Positions 1 to 5,180 of a stretch of 5,180 nucleotides of DNA are shown in pieces. The translations under genes were made by a program, and so were the position numbers. Source of the DNA: Pseudomonadota bacterium (lineage in GTDB: Bacteria; Pseudomonadota; Alphaproteobacteria; Kiloniellales; J153); contig JACZWN010000218.1 in NCBI GenBank assembly GCA_022572105.1, forward strand, positions 1 through 5,180. Reading direction: 5' to 3'. A model generated the notes under the pieces. The model made no database searches. It saw only the letters and a list, made by a program, of their open reading frames with translations, and was not told the origin of the DNA. Positions within the stretch are counted from its first letter, which is position 1. Each line of letters starts with the position of its first letter.

Positions 1-189
1 CGCCACGCGCTCCTAGCCGAAAGCCTTGGGAAGCCGTCTCTATGGGTCATTATCAGCGCTCCTTGGTATAAGTTCCACACGCGCTGTCCTCACGCCCAGG
101 ATCGCTGCAAGGTGGAAACGCCTGAATGGCGCGAGATCGACGACGATCACTTCGTCTCCTGTCACTTTGCCGATGAGCTGAGCCTATAG
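1..189 (+). CDS. C-terminal end of a polysaccharide-biosynthesis transferase (5' end outside window)
   Basis: Reading frame 1 is open from the window edge to a TAG at 187-189, giving the last 62 residues of a protein whose start lies to the left. Near the beginning it reads RHALLAESLGKPSLWV, then a YKFH element and a Cys-rich tail with cysteines in CPH, RCK and SCH. The pattern H-x-L-x-A-E-x-x-G-K-P resembles the nucleotide-binding end of family 9 (heptosyltransferase-like) glycosyltransferases. The WV...YKFH spacing also recalls polysaccharide pyruvyltransferases of the ExoV type. The fragment is too short to decide between them. Either role fits the neighbouring sugar-nucleotide and glycosyltransferase genes. 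The gene converges on the dehydratase gene that ends at 395. That this frame is coding is fairly sure, because codon use is consistent and it ends cleanly; the family is a guess. Confidence 0.6.
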   Translation, partial: RHALLAESLGKPSLWVIISAPWYKFHTRCPHAQDRCKVETPEWREIDDDHFVSCHFADELSL

Positions 190-394
190 CGCGCGCGACT
201 CCCTTATCGATGTTGCCTGTCCTCCCGCGGTAAGGAGGAAACGCCGGTAATGGGTTGACCGGGGGCGAGTCATGAGCGCACCGAGGAACATTCTCTTCAT
301 AGAGGAACGTCCTTGAGCATGCGCGTCCGCTTCGTGCTTTCGAGCCGGGTCAGATTTCAAACTGAAGCACGGGGCCCGATCGGGACGGCCGGGT
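190..394. other. Gap between convergent genes, with an orphan ribosome-binding site and a possible gene-start remnant
   Basis: No intact gene is visible in these 205 bases, and no convincing terminator (strong stem plus T run) on either strand. On the plus strand there is a strong Shine-Dalgarno-like AAGGAGGA (232-239). The first ATG after it (250-252) hits TGA after one more codon. A second ATG at 272 opens a 14-codon frame (272-316) reading MSAPRNILFI before EERP and a stop. The beginning looks like the N-terminus of a Rossmann-type glycosyltransferase and may be the surviving 5' end of a deleted gene. TCCTCC at 220-225 can pair with GGAGGA at 234-239 across an 8-base loop, which would mask that ribosome-binding site. 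All functional reading here is inference. Confidence 0.4.
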
Positions 395-2284
395 TCACGA
401 GGCCGCGGCGCTCTTGATTTGTTCCTCGTGGTATTCCGGCACCAGGTGCCGAAGCAGCCTGATGACCGCATCGCCCCGCTCGCCGGCGCAAAGTTCCGCC
501 ATCTCGTCCAGGCTGCGGCCGAGCAGTTCGAGGTTGGCGGTGCGCGGTGCGGCCAGCCGCAGGCCCGGGTGGCCGGTCTCGATTGCGGGCTCGGCCTGGT
601 GGAACAGTTCCTCGCGCAGCTTCTCGCCCGGGCGCGGGCCGGTCACCACGATCTCGATGTCCTTGTCGGGCCGCAGGCCGGCCAGGCGGATCATCTGGCG
701 GGCGAGATCCATGATCTTGACCGGCTCGCCCATGTCGAGCACGTAGATCTTGCCGGCCTCGGCGCGCGGCGCCTCCAGGCCCAGCGCCGAGGCTTGGAGA
801 ACCAGCTCGACGGCCTCGCGCACGGTCATGAAATAGCGCGTCATCTCGGGGTCGGTGACCGTCAGTGGCCCGCCGGCGGCGAGCTGCCGGTGGAACAGGG
901 GCACCACCGAACCGGTCGAGCCGAGCACGTTGCCGAAGCGCACGGTGATGAAGCGGGTGGCGAACCTGGCGCCGCGGCGCGCGGCGATGTCGAGGGCCTG
1001 GCAATAGGATTCGGCCAGGCGCTTGGTCGCGCCCATGACGCTGGTCGGGTTGACCGCCTTGTCGGTCGAGATCAGCACCATGGCGGCGACGCCGGCCTGG
1101 CGGCAGGCGTCCGCCGCATTCCGGGTGCCGATGACGTTGGTGAGCACGCCCTCTACCGGGTTGGCCTCGACCATCGGCACGTGCTTGAGCGCGGCCGCGT
1201 GGAACACCAGCTCCGGGGCCTCGCGCGCCATGACCTGGTCGAGGCGCCCCCGGTCGCGCACGTCGCCCAGCACCAGGGTCCGGGACAGCGCCGCGTGCGC
1301 CTCGCCGAGCTCGAGCCCGATCGAATAGAGCAGGTACTCCGAGTTGTCGAGCAGGCTCAGGTGCGCCGGTTGGAAGGTCGCGATCTGGCGCACCAGCTCG
1401 GCGCCGATCGACCCGCCCGCGCCGGTCACCAGCACGCGCCGGCCCGCGACCAGGCGGCCCATGGCCCCCCGGTCGAGCGGGGTCCGGGTGCGCCCGAGCA
1501 GGTCCTCGATGGCGACCGGCCGGGGCTCGAAGCGCGCCGCCTCGCCGCTCCTGAATTCGGTCAGGCGCGGCAGCCGGGCGATGGTCATGCCGCGCGCGTC
1601 GGCGAGATCCAGGAGGCCCTCGAATTGTGCGCGCGTCGGCTGCTTGGTCAGGATGAAGCGCTGCGGCCTTTGACCGTTGCGCGCGAGCGCCGCCAGGATG
1701 CCGACCAGATCGTCGAGATGCCCGAGGACCGGGACGCCGTGGATGCGCCGCCCCACGCGGGTGCCCTTCTCGTCGGCGACACCCACGACCTGGTAGGCCG
1801 CGTCGCGGTCGCGCGCCATTTCGCGGATGAAGACCTCGGCCGCATCGCCCGCGCCGATCAGAAGAACCGGAACCCGCGTGTGCGTGCCGCGCTCCAGCAC
1901 GTGGTCGAAGCCGCGGTCCTTGAAGACCCGGTAGAGCAGGCGCGGCGCGGCCAGCAGGAAGGCCAGGACCAGCCAGTTGATGATCAGGAACGAGCGCGGC
2001 AACTGGTCGAGCCGGGTGATCAGGAAGGTGACCGGCAGGAAGATCAGCAGCGACAGCGTGACCGCGCGCGCGATCGCCACCAGATCGTTCATCGACGCAT
2101 AGCGCCAGATCCCCTGATACAGGCCCGTGGTCCAGAACACCGCGCCGCAGACCGCGGTGAACAGGACCAGCGCCAGCCAAAGGTTCGCCGAATCGAACGG
2201 CACCCCCTCGACGCCGAGCCGCAGCACCAGCGCCGCGACGAAGGAGACGGCGGCCATGGTCAGGTCGTGCAGGAACGCGACCAT
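395..2284 (-). CDS. Membrane-anchored nucleotide-sugar 4,6-dehydratase, WbpM/CapD/FlaA1 family
   Basis: This 629-residue protein matches the length and layout of WbpM-type UDP-GlcNAc 4,6-dehydratases, which make UDP-4-keto-6-deoxy-GlcNAc for QuiNAc, FucNAc or related sugars at the inner membrane. About four hydrophobic segments occupy residues 8-115. A first Rossmann-like domain follows, with IGAGDAAE at 143-150. The catalytic SDR domain starts with TGAGGSIG (287-294) and contains HAAALKHVP (362-370), STDKA (406-410), M417-G-A-T-K421, RFGNVLGS (449-456) and PRPGEKLREELF (550-561). Met replaces the usual SDR tyrosine in YxxxK, which is the Ser/Met/Lys triad known for the large WbpM branch, so it is not a defect. 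ATG at 2284 is the first usable start after an in-frame TAG (reverse complement of 2386-2388, just upstream), but no Shine-Dalgarno sequence precedes it. Another ATG at 2328, with a purine-rich stretch upstream, is out of frame because of an 11-base duplication. The stop is TGA at 395-397. Family assignment is firm; the exact product sugar is not. Confidence 0.95.
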   Translation of the reverse strand: MVAFLHDLTMAAVSFVAALVLRLGVEGVPFDSANLWLALVLFTAVCGAVFWTTGLYQGIWRYASMNDLVAIARAVTLSLLIFLPVTFLITRLDQLPRSFLIINWLVLAFLLAAPRLLYRVFKDRGFDHVLERGTHTRVPVLLIGAGDAAEVFIREMARDRDAAYQVVGVADEKGTRVGRRIHGVPVLGHLDDLVGILAALARNGQRPQRFILTKQPTRAQFEGLLDLADARGMTIARLPRLTEFRSGEAARFEPRPVAIEDLLGRTRTPLDRGAMGRLVAGRRVLVTGAGGSIGAELVRQIATFQPAHLSLLDNSEYLLYSIGLELGEAHAALSRTLVLGDVRDRGRLDQVMAREAPELVFHAAALKHVPMVEANPVEGVLTNVIGTRNAADACRQAGVAAMVLISTDKAVNPTSVMGATKRLAESYCQALDIAARRGARFATRFITVRFGNVLGSTGSVVPLFHRQLAAGGPLTVTDPEMTRYFMTVREAVELVLQASALGLEAPRAEAGKIYVLDMGEPVKIMDLARQMIRLAGLRPDKDIEIVVTGPRPGEKLREELFHQAEPAIETGHPGLRLAAPRTANLELLGRSLDEMAELCAGERGDAVIRLLRHLVPEYHEEQIKSAAAS

Positions 2285-2289
2285 CTGGC

Positions 2290-2311
2290 GCGATAGGCGG
2301 GCGATAGGCGG
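2290..2311. repeat. Perfect 11-base tandem duplication just upstream of the dehydratase start
   Basis: The unit gcgataggcgg occurs at 2290-2300 and again at 2301-2311 with no spacer. It sits 6 bases upstream of the ATG at 2284 on the minus strand. Eleven is not a multiple of three, so the duplication changes the frame between the ATG at 2328 and the dehydratase frame: the distance is 44 bases now and would be 33 with one copy. Confidence 0.95.
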
Positions 2312-2325
2312 TGCGACTGTATTTT

Positions 2326-2348
2326 CATCGGCCGCGAAGCCTTCCCCC
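2326..2348 (-). promoter_or_regulatory. Candidate former start codon and ribosome-binding site of the dehydratase gene
   Basis: On the minus strand GGGGGAAGG (2348 to 2340) is followed after 11 bases by ATG (2328-2326). In the present sequence this ATG reads into a different frame from the dehydratase. If one copy of the 11-base repeat is removed, it opens an in-frame leader MKIQSHRLSRQ joined directly to MVAFLHDL, giving a basic N-terminal tail before the first membrane segment, as is usual in this family. The spacing to the purine stretch is a little long, so its strength as a ribosome-binding site is uncertain. Confidence 0.4.
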
Positions 2349-2373
2349 TGGACCGGACCCGCTCGTTCCGACG

Positions 2374-2403
2374 CCCACGAAACCTAGCCCCACGAAACCT
2401 AGC
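2374..2403. repeat. Perfect 15-base tandem duplication
   Basis: The unit cccacgaaacctagc is present at 2374-2388 and 2389-2403 without a spacer. The copy nearer the dehydratase supplies the TAG that closes its reading frame upstream. It lies in the non-coding gap between the transferase remnant and the dehydratase. No dyad symmetry typical of an operator is evident within the unit. Confidence 0.95.
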
Positions 2404-2425
2404 ACTGAAGCGCGATCCCTTCCAT

Positions 2426-2472
2426 AGCGGACCTTCACGCGCGCTAAAGCGGACCTTAACACACGCGCGCTA
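2426..2472. repeat. Imperfect tandem repeat beginning agcggacctt and ending cgcgcgcta
   Basis: Copy one spans 2426-2446 and copy two 2448-2472. Both start with agcggacctt and end with acgcgcgcta; copy two carries about four extra bases in the middle (aacac replacing c). The second copy overlaps the stop codon of the transferase remnant (2470-2472). It is the third short duplication within 185 bases, each with a different unit, so this is not a family of dispersed repeats. Confidence 0.85.
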
Positions 2473-2730
2473 CGCGGCCGGGCGGGCGCGCCGTTCCAGG
2501 ATCGCGAGCAGCACGGCGACGGCGAGCGCGGCGCCGGCCATGGCGGGCCAGACGTAACCCAATGCCGCGGCGCCGGCACAGGCAATCAAGACCGCGTTGC
2601 AGGCGAGCACTTGGATGGCGACCCGTCCATGGGAGGACCCGCCGTGCACGGCGCGCTGATAGAAATGCTCCCGGTGGGCGCGCCAGACCTTCGCCCCGCG
2701 CGCACCGCGCCCCACCAGCGTGATCGTCGC
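2470..2730 (-). pseudogene. 3' remnant of a WecA/WbpL-type polyprenyl-phosphate sugar-1-phosphate transferase
   Basis: The minus-strand frame from 2730 to the TAG at 2470-2472 encodes 86 residues that correspond to the C-terminal end of the WecA/WbpL/MraY superfamily. These membrane enzymes load a sugar-1-phosphate on undecaprenyl phosphate and so start glycan assembly. The signature is ATITLVGRGARGAKVW, then RAHREHFYQRA and GGSSHGRV, followed by two hydrophobic segments (within about VAIQVLACNAVLIACAG and WPAMAGAALAVAVLLAIL). Family members are usually over 300 residues with around ten membrane segments. Here everything upstream of the last cytoplasmic loop, including the catalytic Asp-rich loops, is absent. 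Homology stops abruptly at about 2730 where the manC fragment begins. A GTG at 2715 could start an 81-residue peptide, but it would lack the active site. In related loci this gene lies between the reductase and dehydratase genes, as it does here. Confidence 0.85.
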
Positions 2731-2732
2731 AG

Positions 2733-2818
2733 CGGGTGATTGAGATCCAGTCCGGTAACACCTGGGCGAGGACGATATCGTGCGATTCGACGATATCTAC
2801 GGGCGGGTTGAGGACTAA
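2733..2818 (+). pseudogene. manC: 3' remnant of manC (mannose-1-phosphate guanylyltransferase / mannose-6-phosphate isomerase), frameshifted
   Basis: On the plus strand, RVIEIQSGN (2733-2759) is followed after two bases by LGEDDIVRFDDIYGRVED and TAA (2762-2818). This is the well-known end of the C-terminal cupin domain of bifunctional type II phosphomannose isomerase/GDP-mannose pyrophosphorylase, normally of the form IEVQSGxYLGEDDIVRxxDxYGR. The expected Tyr codon between GN and LG survives only as the two bases AC (2760-2761), so one base is missing and the frame is broken. The whole guanylyltransferase domain and most of the cupin are absent, leaving about 28 of roughly 470 residues. It is oriented opposite to all neighbours and abuts the transferase remnant at its 5' side. 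It cannot make a functional enzyme; a complete manC may exist elsewhere in the genome. Confidence 0.85.
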
Positions 2819-2850
2819 CGGCGGCCAATTGAGACAACGCCGCACGAAGT

Positions 2851-3801
2851 CTAACTAATGCATTCCCGCCACCAAATGGCAGTCTCCGCCAGGCCCTGGT
2901 CCACCGTGAAGGGAGGCTGCCAGTCGAGTTCGCTGCGAATTCGGCGGTCGTCCACTGTCAGGGACCCGAGCAGCCGCTGCGCCGCCGCCCTCCGGCCGAT
3001 GCAGCCCGCCGCCAGCCTCAGGACGCCTTCGGGCAGGGGGAAAAGCGGCGCCCGGCGGCCCAGCGCGGCCGCGAGACGGCGCACGAGCGCGGGCGTCGAA
3101 AGGTCCTCGCCGTCGCGGATCAAAAACGTCCGGCCCGCGGCGCCGTCATGGGACAGGCAGAGGTCGACGGCGTCGACCAAGTTGCCGAGGTAAAGCAGGC
3201 TGCGCCGGTTGGCAATCGCTGCGAGCGGCAGCGGAACGCCGCGCTCGATCAGGCGGAGGAGGGACAGGAAGTTGCCCTTGACGCCGGGTCCGTAAACGAG
3301 TGGCGGGGGCAGGAGCACCACCTCCAATTGAAGCTGGTTCGCGATCTCCCGAAGTCCCGCCTCGGCCTCACACTTCGAAATGCCGTAGGGATCCTCGGGA
3401 TGGGGGGGGCTGGCGTCGGTCAAGGGACCGTCCGGGCTGGCATCGCCCAACGCCTTCACGCTGCTCAGAAACACGAACCGACCGACCCCGGCGCGCGCGG
3501 CGGCGCGGGCCAACTGCAACGTACCCTCGACGTTGGTCTGGCGGAAGGACGCGAGCGGGTCTTCGGCACGCTCGCGCATGACATGAACGCGCGCGGCCAG
3601 ATGCGCGACCGCGTCAACGCCTTCCAGCGCCGCGGTCCAATTCGTATTCGGGCCAATATCGCCCACGATGCGTGGCTGGCAACCCTCGGGCAGCCGCGCC
3701 TGGTTGCGTACCGCGGCGCTTACCTGCCATCCCCGGCGCCCGAGGTCCTGGCACAGCGCCCGCCCCACGAACCCCGTCGCGCCAGTGACGAGGACCCTCA
3801 T
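2851..3801 (-). CDS. NAD-dependent epimerase/reductase of the WbpV/WreQ type (nucleotide 4-keto-6-deoxy-sugar reductase)
   Basis: The product is a 316-residue extended SDR protein. GATGFVG at residues 7-13 binds the dinucleotide, LSSVKALG (112-119) carries the catalytic Ser region, and Y139-G-I-S-K143 is an intact YxxxK pair. The stretch VYGPGVKGNFL (169-179) and the end RLLGSLTVDDRRIRSEL...WQPPF...GL are typical of reductases paired with WbpM-type dehydratases, which convert the 4-keto intermediate into UDP-QuiNAc or UDP-FucNAc. The ATG at 3801 shares one base with the TGA of the upstream glycosyltransferase (TGATG), pointing to translational coupling; a GTG one codon earlier (3804) is an alternative start. 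The stop is TAG at 2851-2853. Two oddities: residue 165 is Pro where RPPLVYG is usual in the family, and a run of eight C bases codes for residues 131-134. Simple UDP-glucose 4-epimerase activity is a less likely alternative. Confidence 0.88.
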   Translation of the reverse strand: MRVLVTGATGFVGRALCQDLGRRGWQVSAAVRNQARLPEGCQPRIVGDIGPNTNWTAALEGVDAVAHLAARVHVMRERAEDPLASFRQTNVEGTLQLARAAARAGVGRFVFLSSVKALGDASPDGPLTDASPPHPEDPYGISKCEAEAGLREIANQLQLEVVLLPPPLVYGPGVKGNFLSLLRLIERGVPLPLAAIANRRSLLYLGNLVDAVDLCLSHDGAAGRTFLIRDGEDLSTPALVRRLAAALGRRAPLFPLPEGVLRLAAGCIGRRAAAQRLLGSLTVDDRRIRSELDWQPPFTVDQGLAETAIWWRECIS

Positions 3802-4970
3802 CACTGAGCGCGCGCTCGAACGGCGCCATAGAGCGCCATCGTCTGTTCGACGACCTTGGCCTCGGAAAACTCGCGCTCGACCAGCTCGCGCGCGGCCGCG
3901 CCCAGGCGCTGGCGCAGTGACTTGTCGCGGGCCAGGGCTTCCAGCCCGTCCGCCAAGGCCGCCACGTCCCTCGGCGGCACCAGGATTCCGGTGATCCCGT
4001 CGACTACGATCTCCCGGCAGCCCGACATGTTCGTCGCCAGCATCGGTCGCGCACTCGCGCCGGCTTCGAGCAGGGATTTTGGCACTCCCTCACCATAGTA
4101 AGACGGCAGAACGGCGATGTGGCTGCCCGCCCAAATCCTGGCGATGTCGGAGCGCTCGCCCCACCAGGCGACGTCGCCGGAGCGATCCCAGTCGCGCAGC
4201 TGGTGCTCTGGGATCGAGGCCGGATTCTCCGGATCGGGCGAGCCAACCAGTACCACCCTGAGTCGAACCTTGCGCCGTCGGAGCAGCCGGGCCGCTTGGA
4301 CCAATTCACCCACCCCCTTGTCCCAGAGCATGCGGGAAACCATGACGGCAACCGGCATGCCGTCGGGCTCATTGGTGCCAGCGAAAGCCTTGGTATCGAC
4401 ACCCGAGCCACGAATCAAAGCGACGCGTTCGGCAGCCACTGTCCCATCGACCATCGCCGCCACATCGTCCGGGTTCTGCAGGATGACCCGGCTGTTGCTT
4501 CGATCGAGCAGCCAGCGGAACGCCATCTTGACGAACGGCCGCAATGCCCGGGCCTTGAGCCGAGTCGAGGTGAAGACGTAGCCCATGCCCGCAAGGGCGT
4601 TGACCACGGCGGGCACGCCGGTCATCGCGGCGGCGAAAGAGCCGACGTGGTGGACCAGTTCGGGCCGTTCGCGCCGATAGAGTCGCAGCAGCCCCGCGAT
4701 CGCCGCGATCTCGCGCCAGGGCGCCAGGCTGCGCCGGCGCAACCCGATCGGGACGAGCCGGAAGCCTTCGCGCCGGATCCTGTCGCCGTGAGACCCGACC
4801 CGCGTGGCGACGACGACGTCCCATCCGGCCGACCGCGCGGCGCGGGCGATCGGCAATCGGTGGGAGCAGAAGTACCAGTCTTCGGTGACGAGATAGAGCA
4901 AGACCGGTTTGTCAGGCGTGGCAGGCACTGTTCGGCTTCCGTCCAGTGATTGGGCATCCTCGGCTGACAT
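3801..4970 (-). CDS. Glycosyltransferase family 4 (GT-B fold, CapM-like)
   Basis: This 389-residue cytoplasmic or membrane-associated glycosyltransferase probably adds one sugar to a lipid-linked polysaccharide unit. The N-terminal domain begins with LYLVTEDWYFCSHRLPIARAA (from about residue 25). NALAGMGYVFTS (124-135) is characteristic of CapM-like members. The C-terminal domain has MVSRMLWDKGVGELVQAA (210-227), VLVGSPD (240-246) and the family 4 donor-binding signature E294-G-V-P-K-S-L-L-E302 (E-x7-E). The start is ATG at 4970, 12 bases after the upstream stop; the first 20 residues are low in conserved features, and a GTG at residue 15 is another possible start. The stop TGA (3801-3803) overlaps the next gene's start. 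LVHHV (105-109) joins directly to GSFAAAM, where relatives known to me carry about seven more residues (of the kind ALKPVLY), so a small in-frame deletion is possible. Donor and acceptor cannot be read from sequence. Confidence 0.92.
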   Translation of the reverse strand: MSAEDAQSLDGSRTVPATPDKPVLLYLVTEDWYFCSHRLPIARAARSAGWDVVVATRVGSHGDRIRREGFRLVPIGLRRRSLAPWREIAAIAGLLRLYRRERPELVHHVGSFAAAMTGVPAVVNALAGMGYVFTSTRLKARALRPFVKMAFRWLLDRSNSRVILQNPDDVAAMVDGTVAAERVALIRGSGVDTKAFAGTNEPDGMPVAVMVSRMLWDKGVGELVQAARLLRRRKVRLRVVLVGSPDPENPASIPEHQLRDWDRSGDVAWWGERSDIARIWAGSHIAVLPSYYGEGVPKSLLEAGASARPMLATNMSGCREIVVDGITGILVPPRDVAALADGLEALARDKSLRQRLGAAARELVEREFSEAKVVEQTMALYGAVRARAQ

Positions 4971-4982
4971 CGAGCCCAGCCG

Positions 4983-5180
4983 TCAAACGCCGTGGTAGTC
5001 CCGGTACCACTCTACGAAGCGCGGCAGGCCCTCTTCGATGGTCGTGCTTGGCTCGAACCCGAGATCGCGCCGCGAGGCCTCGATGTCCGCGTAGGTATCC
5101 TTGACGTCGCCGGGCTGCATGTCCTCGAGGACCTTGACCGCTTCGCGCCCGCAGGCCCGCTCCAGCACCGCAATGAAGCG
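4983..5180 (-). CDS. C-terminal end of a UDP-glucuronate 4-epimerase-like NAD-dependent epimerase (5' end outside window)
   Basis: The frame is open from the right edge to TGA at 4983-4985 and gives 65 residues starting RFIAVLERACGRE. Diagnostic elements are MQPGDVKDTYADI, a RRDLGFEPSTTIEEG stretch, and a terminal FVEWYRDYHGV. These match the end of the UDP-glucuronate 4-epimerase group (LspL/Cap1J-like), which makes UDP-galacturonate for lipopolysaccharide or capsule, and less exactly other GalE-like epimerases. The NAD-binding and YxxxK regions lie outside the window, so activity cannot be judged. It is the first visible gene of the minus-strand operon, with only 12 bases between its stop and the ATG of the glycosyltransferase. 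A GTG at 5168 is internal and not a real start, since conserved sequence continues through it to the edge. Confidence 0.88.
   Translation of the reverse strand, partial: RFIAVLERACGREAVKVLEDMQPGDVKDTYADIEASRRDLGFEPSTTIEEGLPRFVEWYRDYHGV

Noticed and set aside
375..384. Perfect 10-base palindrome cccgatcggg near the dehydratase stop
   Set aside because: Short, with no T run and no loop; common by chance in GC-rich DNA and not convincing as a terminator.
412..421. No sign of CRISPR repeats, transfer RNA, ribosomal RNA, transposase or insertion-sequence ends when scanning the window
   Set aside because: Nothing with the required repeat spacing, cloverleaf arms, or transposase motifs was seen, so no mobile element or RNA gene is reported despite the rearrangements.
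1246..1254. Met in place of the SDR tyrosine as a possible inactivating change in the dehydratase (actual codon near 1034-1036)
   Set aside because: The Ser/Met/Lys arrangement is the known state of the large WbpM branch, so it is expected.
419..2296. Very long open frames opposite and overlapping the dehydratase (for example 419-2296 on the plus strand and 357-2180 on the minus strand)
   Set aside because: These have highly skewed composition rich in Arg, Ala, Gly and His, with no recognisable motifs. They are shadow frames of a GC-rich gene whose true frame carries all the family motifs.
2771..2797. Direct repeat gacgatatc (2771-2779 and 2789-2797) with an internal cgatatcg palindrome
   Set aside because: Explained by the manC coding sequence, which has Asp-Asp-Ile twice; not an operator or attachment site.
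2819..2842. Possible stem cggcg/cgccg after the manC stop
   Set aside because: Five pairs with a 14-base loop and no T tract; too weak to call a terminator.
2456..2845. 129-codon minus-strand open frame covering both gene remnants
   Set aside because: It is in a different frame from the transferase remnant and antisense to the manC remnant; its sequence is an accidental readthrough with no motifs of its own.
3148..3807. 219-codon plus-strand open frame opposite the reductase
   Set aside because: It mirrors the reductase codons, has no family motifs, and the opposite strand has complete SDR signatures and coupled translation.

Overview
The window is GC-rich and its coding regions show strong G/C preference at third positions. 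It looks like part of a surface-polysaccharide (O-antigen, capsule or exopolysaccharide) locus of a Gram-negative proteobacterium. The protein style suggests an alphaproteobacterium, but that is an impression and was not computed.

Layout. At the left edge (1-189, + strand) is the 3' end of a gene whose product resembles the C-terminal part of a family 9 glycosyltransferase or a polysaccharide pyruvyltransferase. It converges on a large minus-strand gene (395-2284) for a membrane-anchored WbpM/CapD/FlaA1-type nucleotide-sugar 4,6-dehydratase. Next comes a repeat-rich gap (2285-2469). It is followed by a decayed stretch (2470-2818) that holds the 3' ends of two oppositely oriented genes abutting head to head: a WecA/WbpL-type polyprenyl-phosphate sugar-1-phosphate transferase (minus strand) and the cupin end of manC (plus strand, with a frameshift). 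From there to the right edge lies a tight minus-strand operon. In transcription order it encodes a UDP-glucuronate 4-epimerase-like protein (partial at the edge), a family 4 glycosyltransferase, and an NAD-dependent epimerase/reductase of the WbpV/WreQ kind.

How the genes fit together. The WbpM-type dehydratase converts UDP-GlcNAc to a 4-keto-6-deoxy sugar. The 316-residue reductase would then give UDP-QuiNAc or UDP-FucNAc. In the well-known wbpV/K-wbpL-wbpM and wreQ-wreU-wreV arrangements, a membrane transferase loads that sugar on undecaprenyl phosphate. Here exactly that transferase is broken, while the enzymes making its donor look intact.

The most informative signal is a set of rearrangement scars. 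These are the head-to-head junction near 2731, a one-base loss in manC, three different short tandem duplications within about 185 bases upstream of the dehydratase (one of which changes the frame between two candidate starts), an apparent in-frame gap in the glycosyltransferase, and an Arg-to-Pro change in the reductase. I read the window as a polysaccharide locus being remodelled or decaying. I found no evidence for a new defence system, mobile element, CRISPR array or RNA gene.
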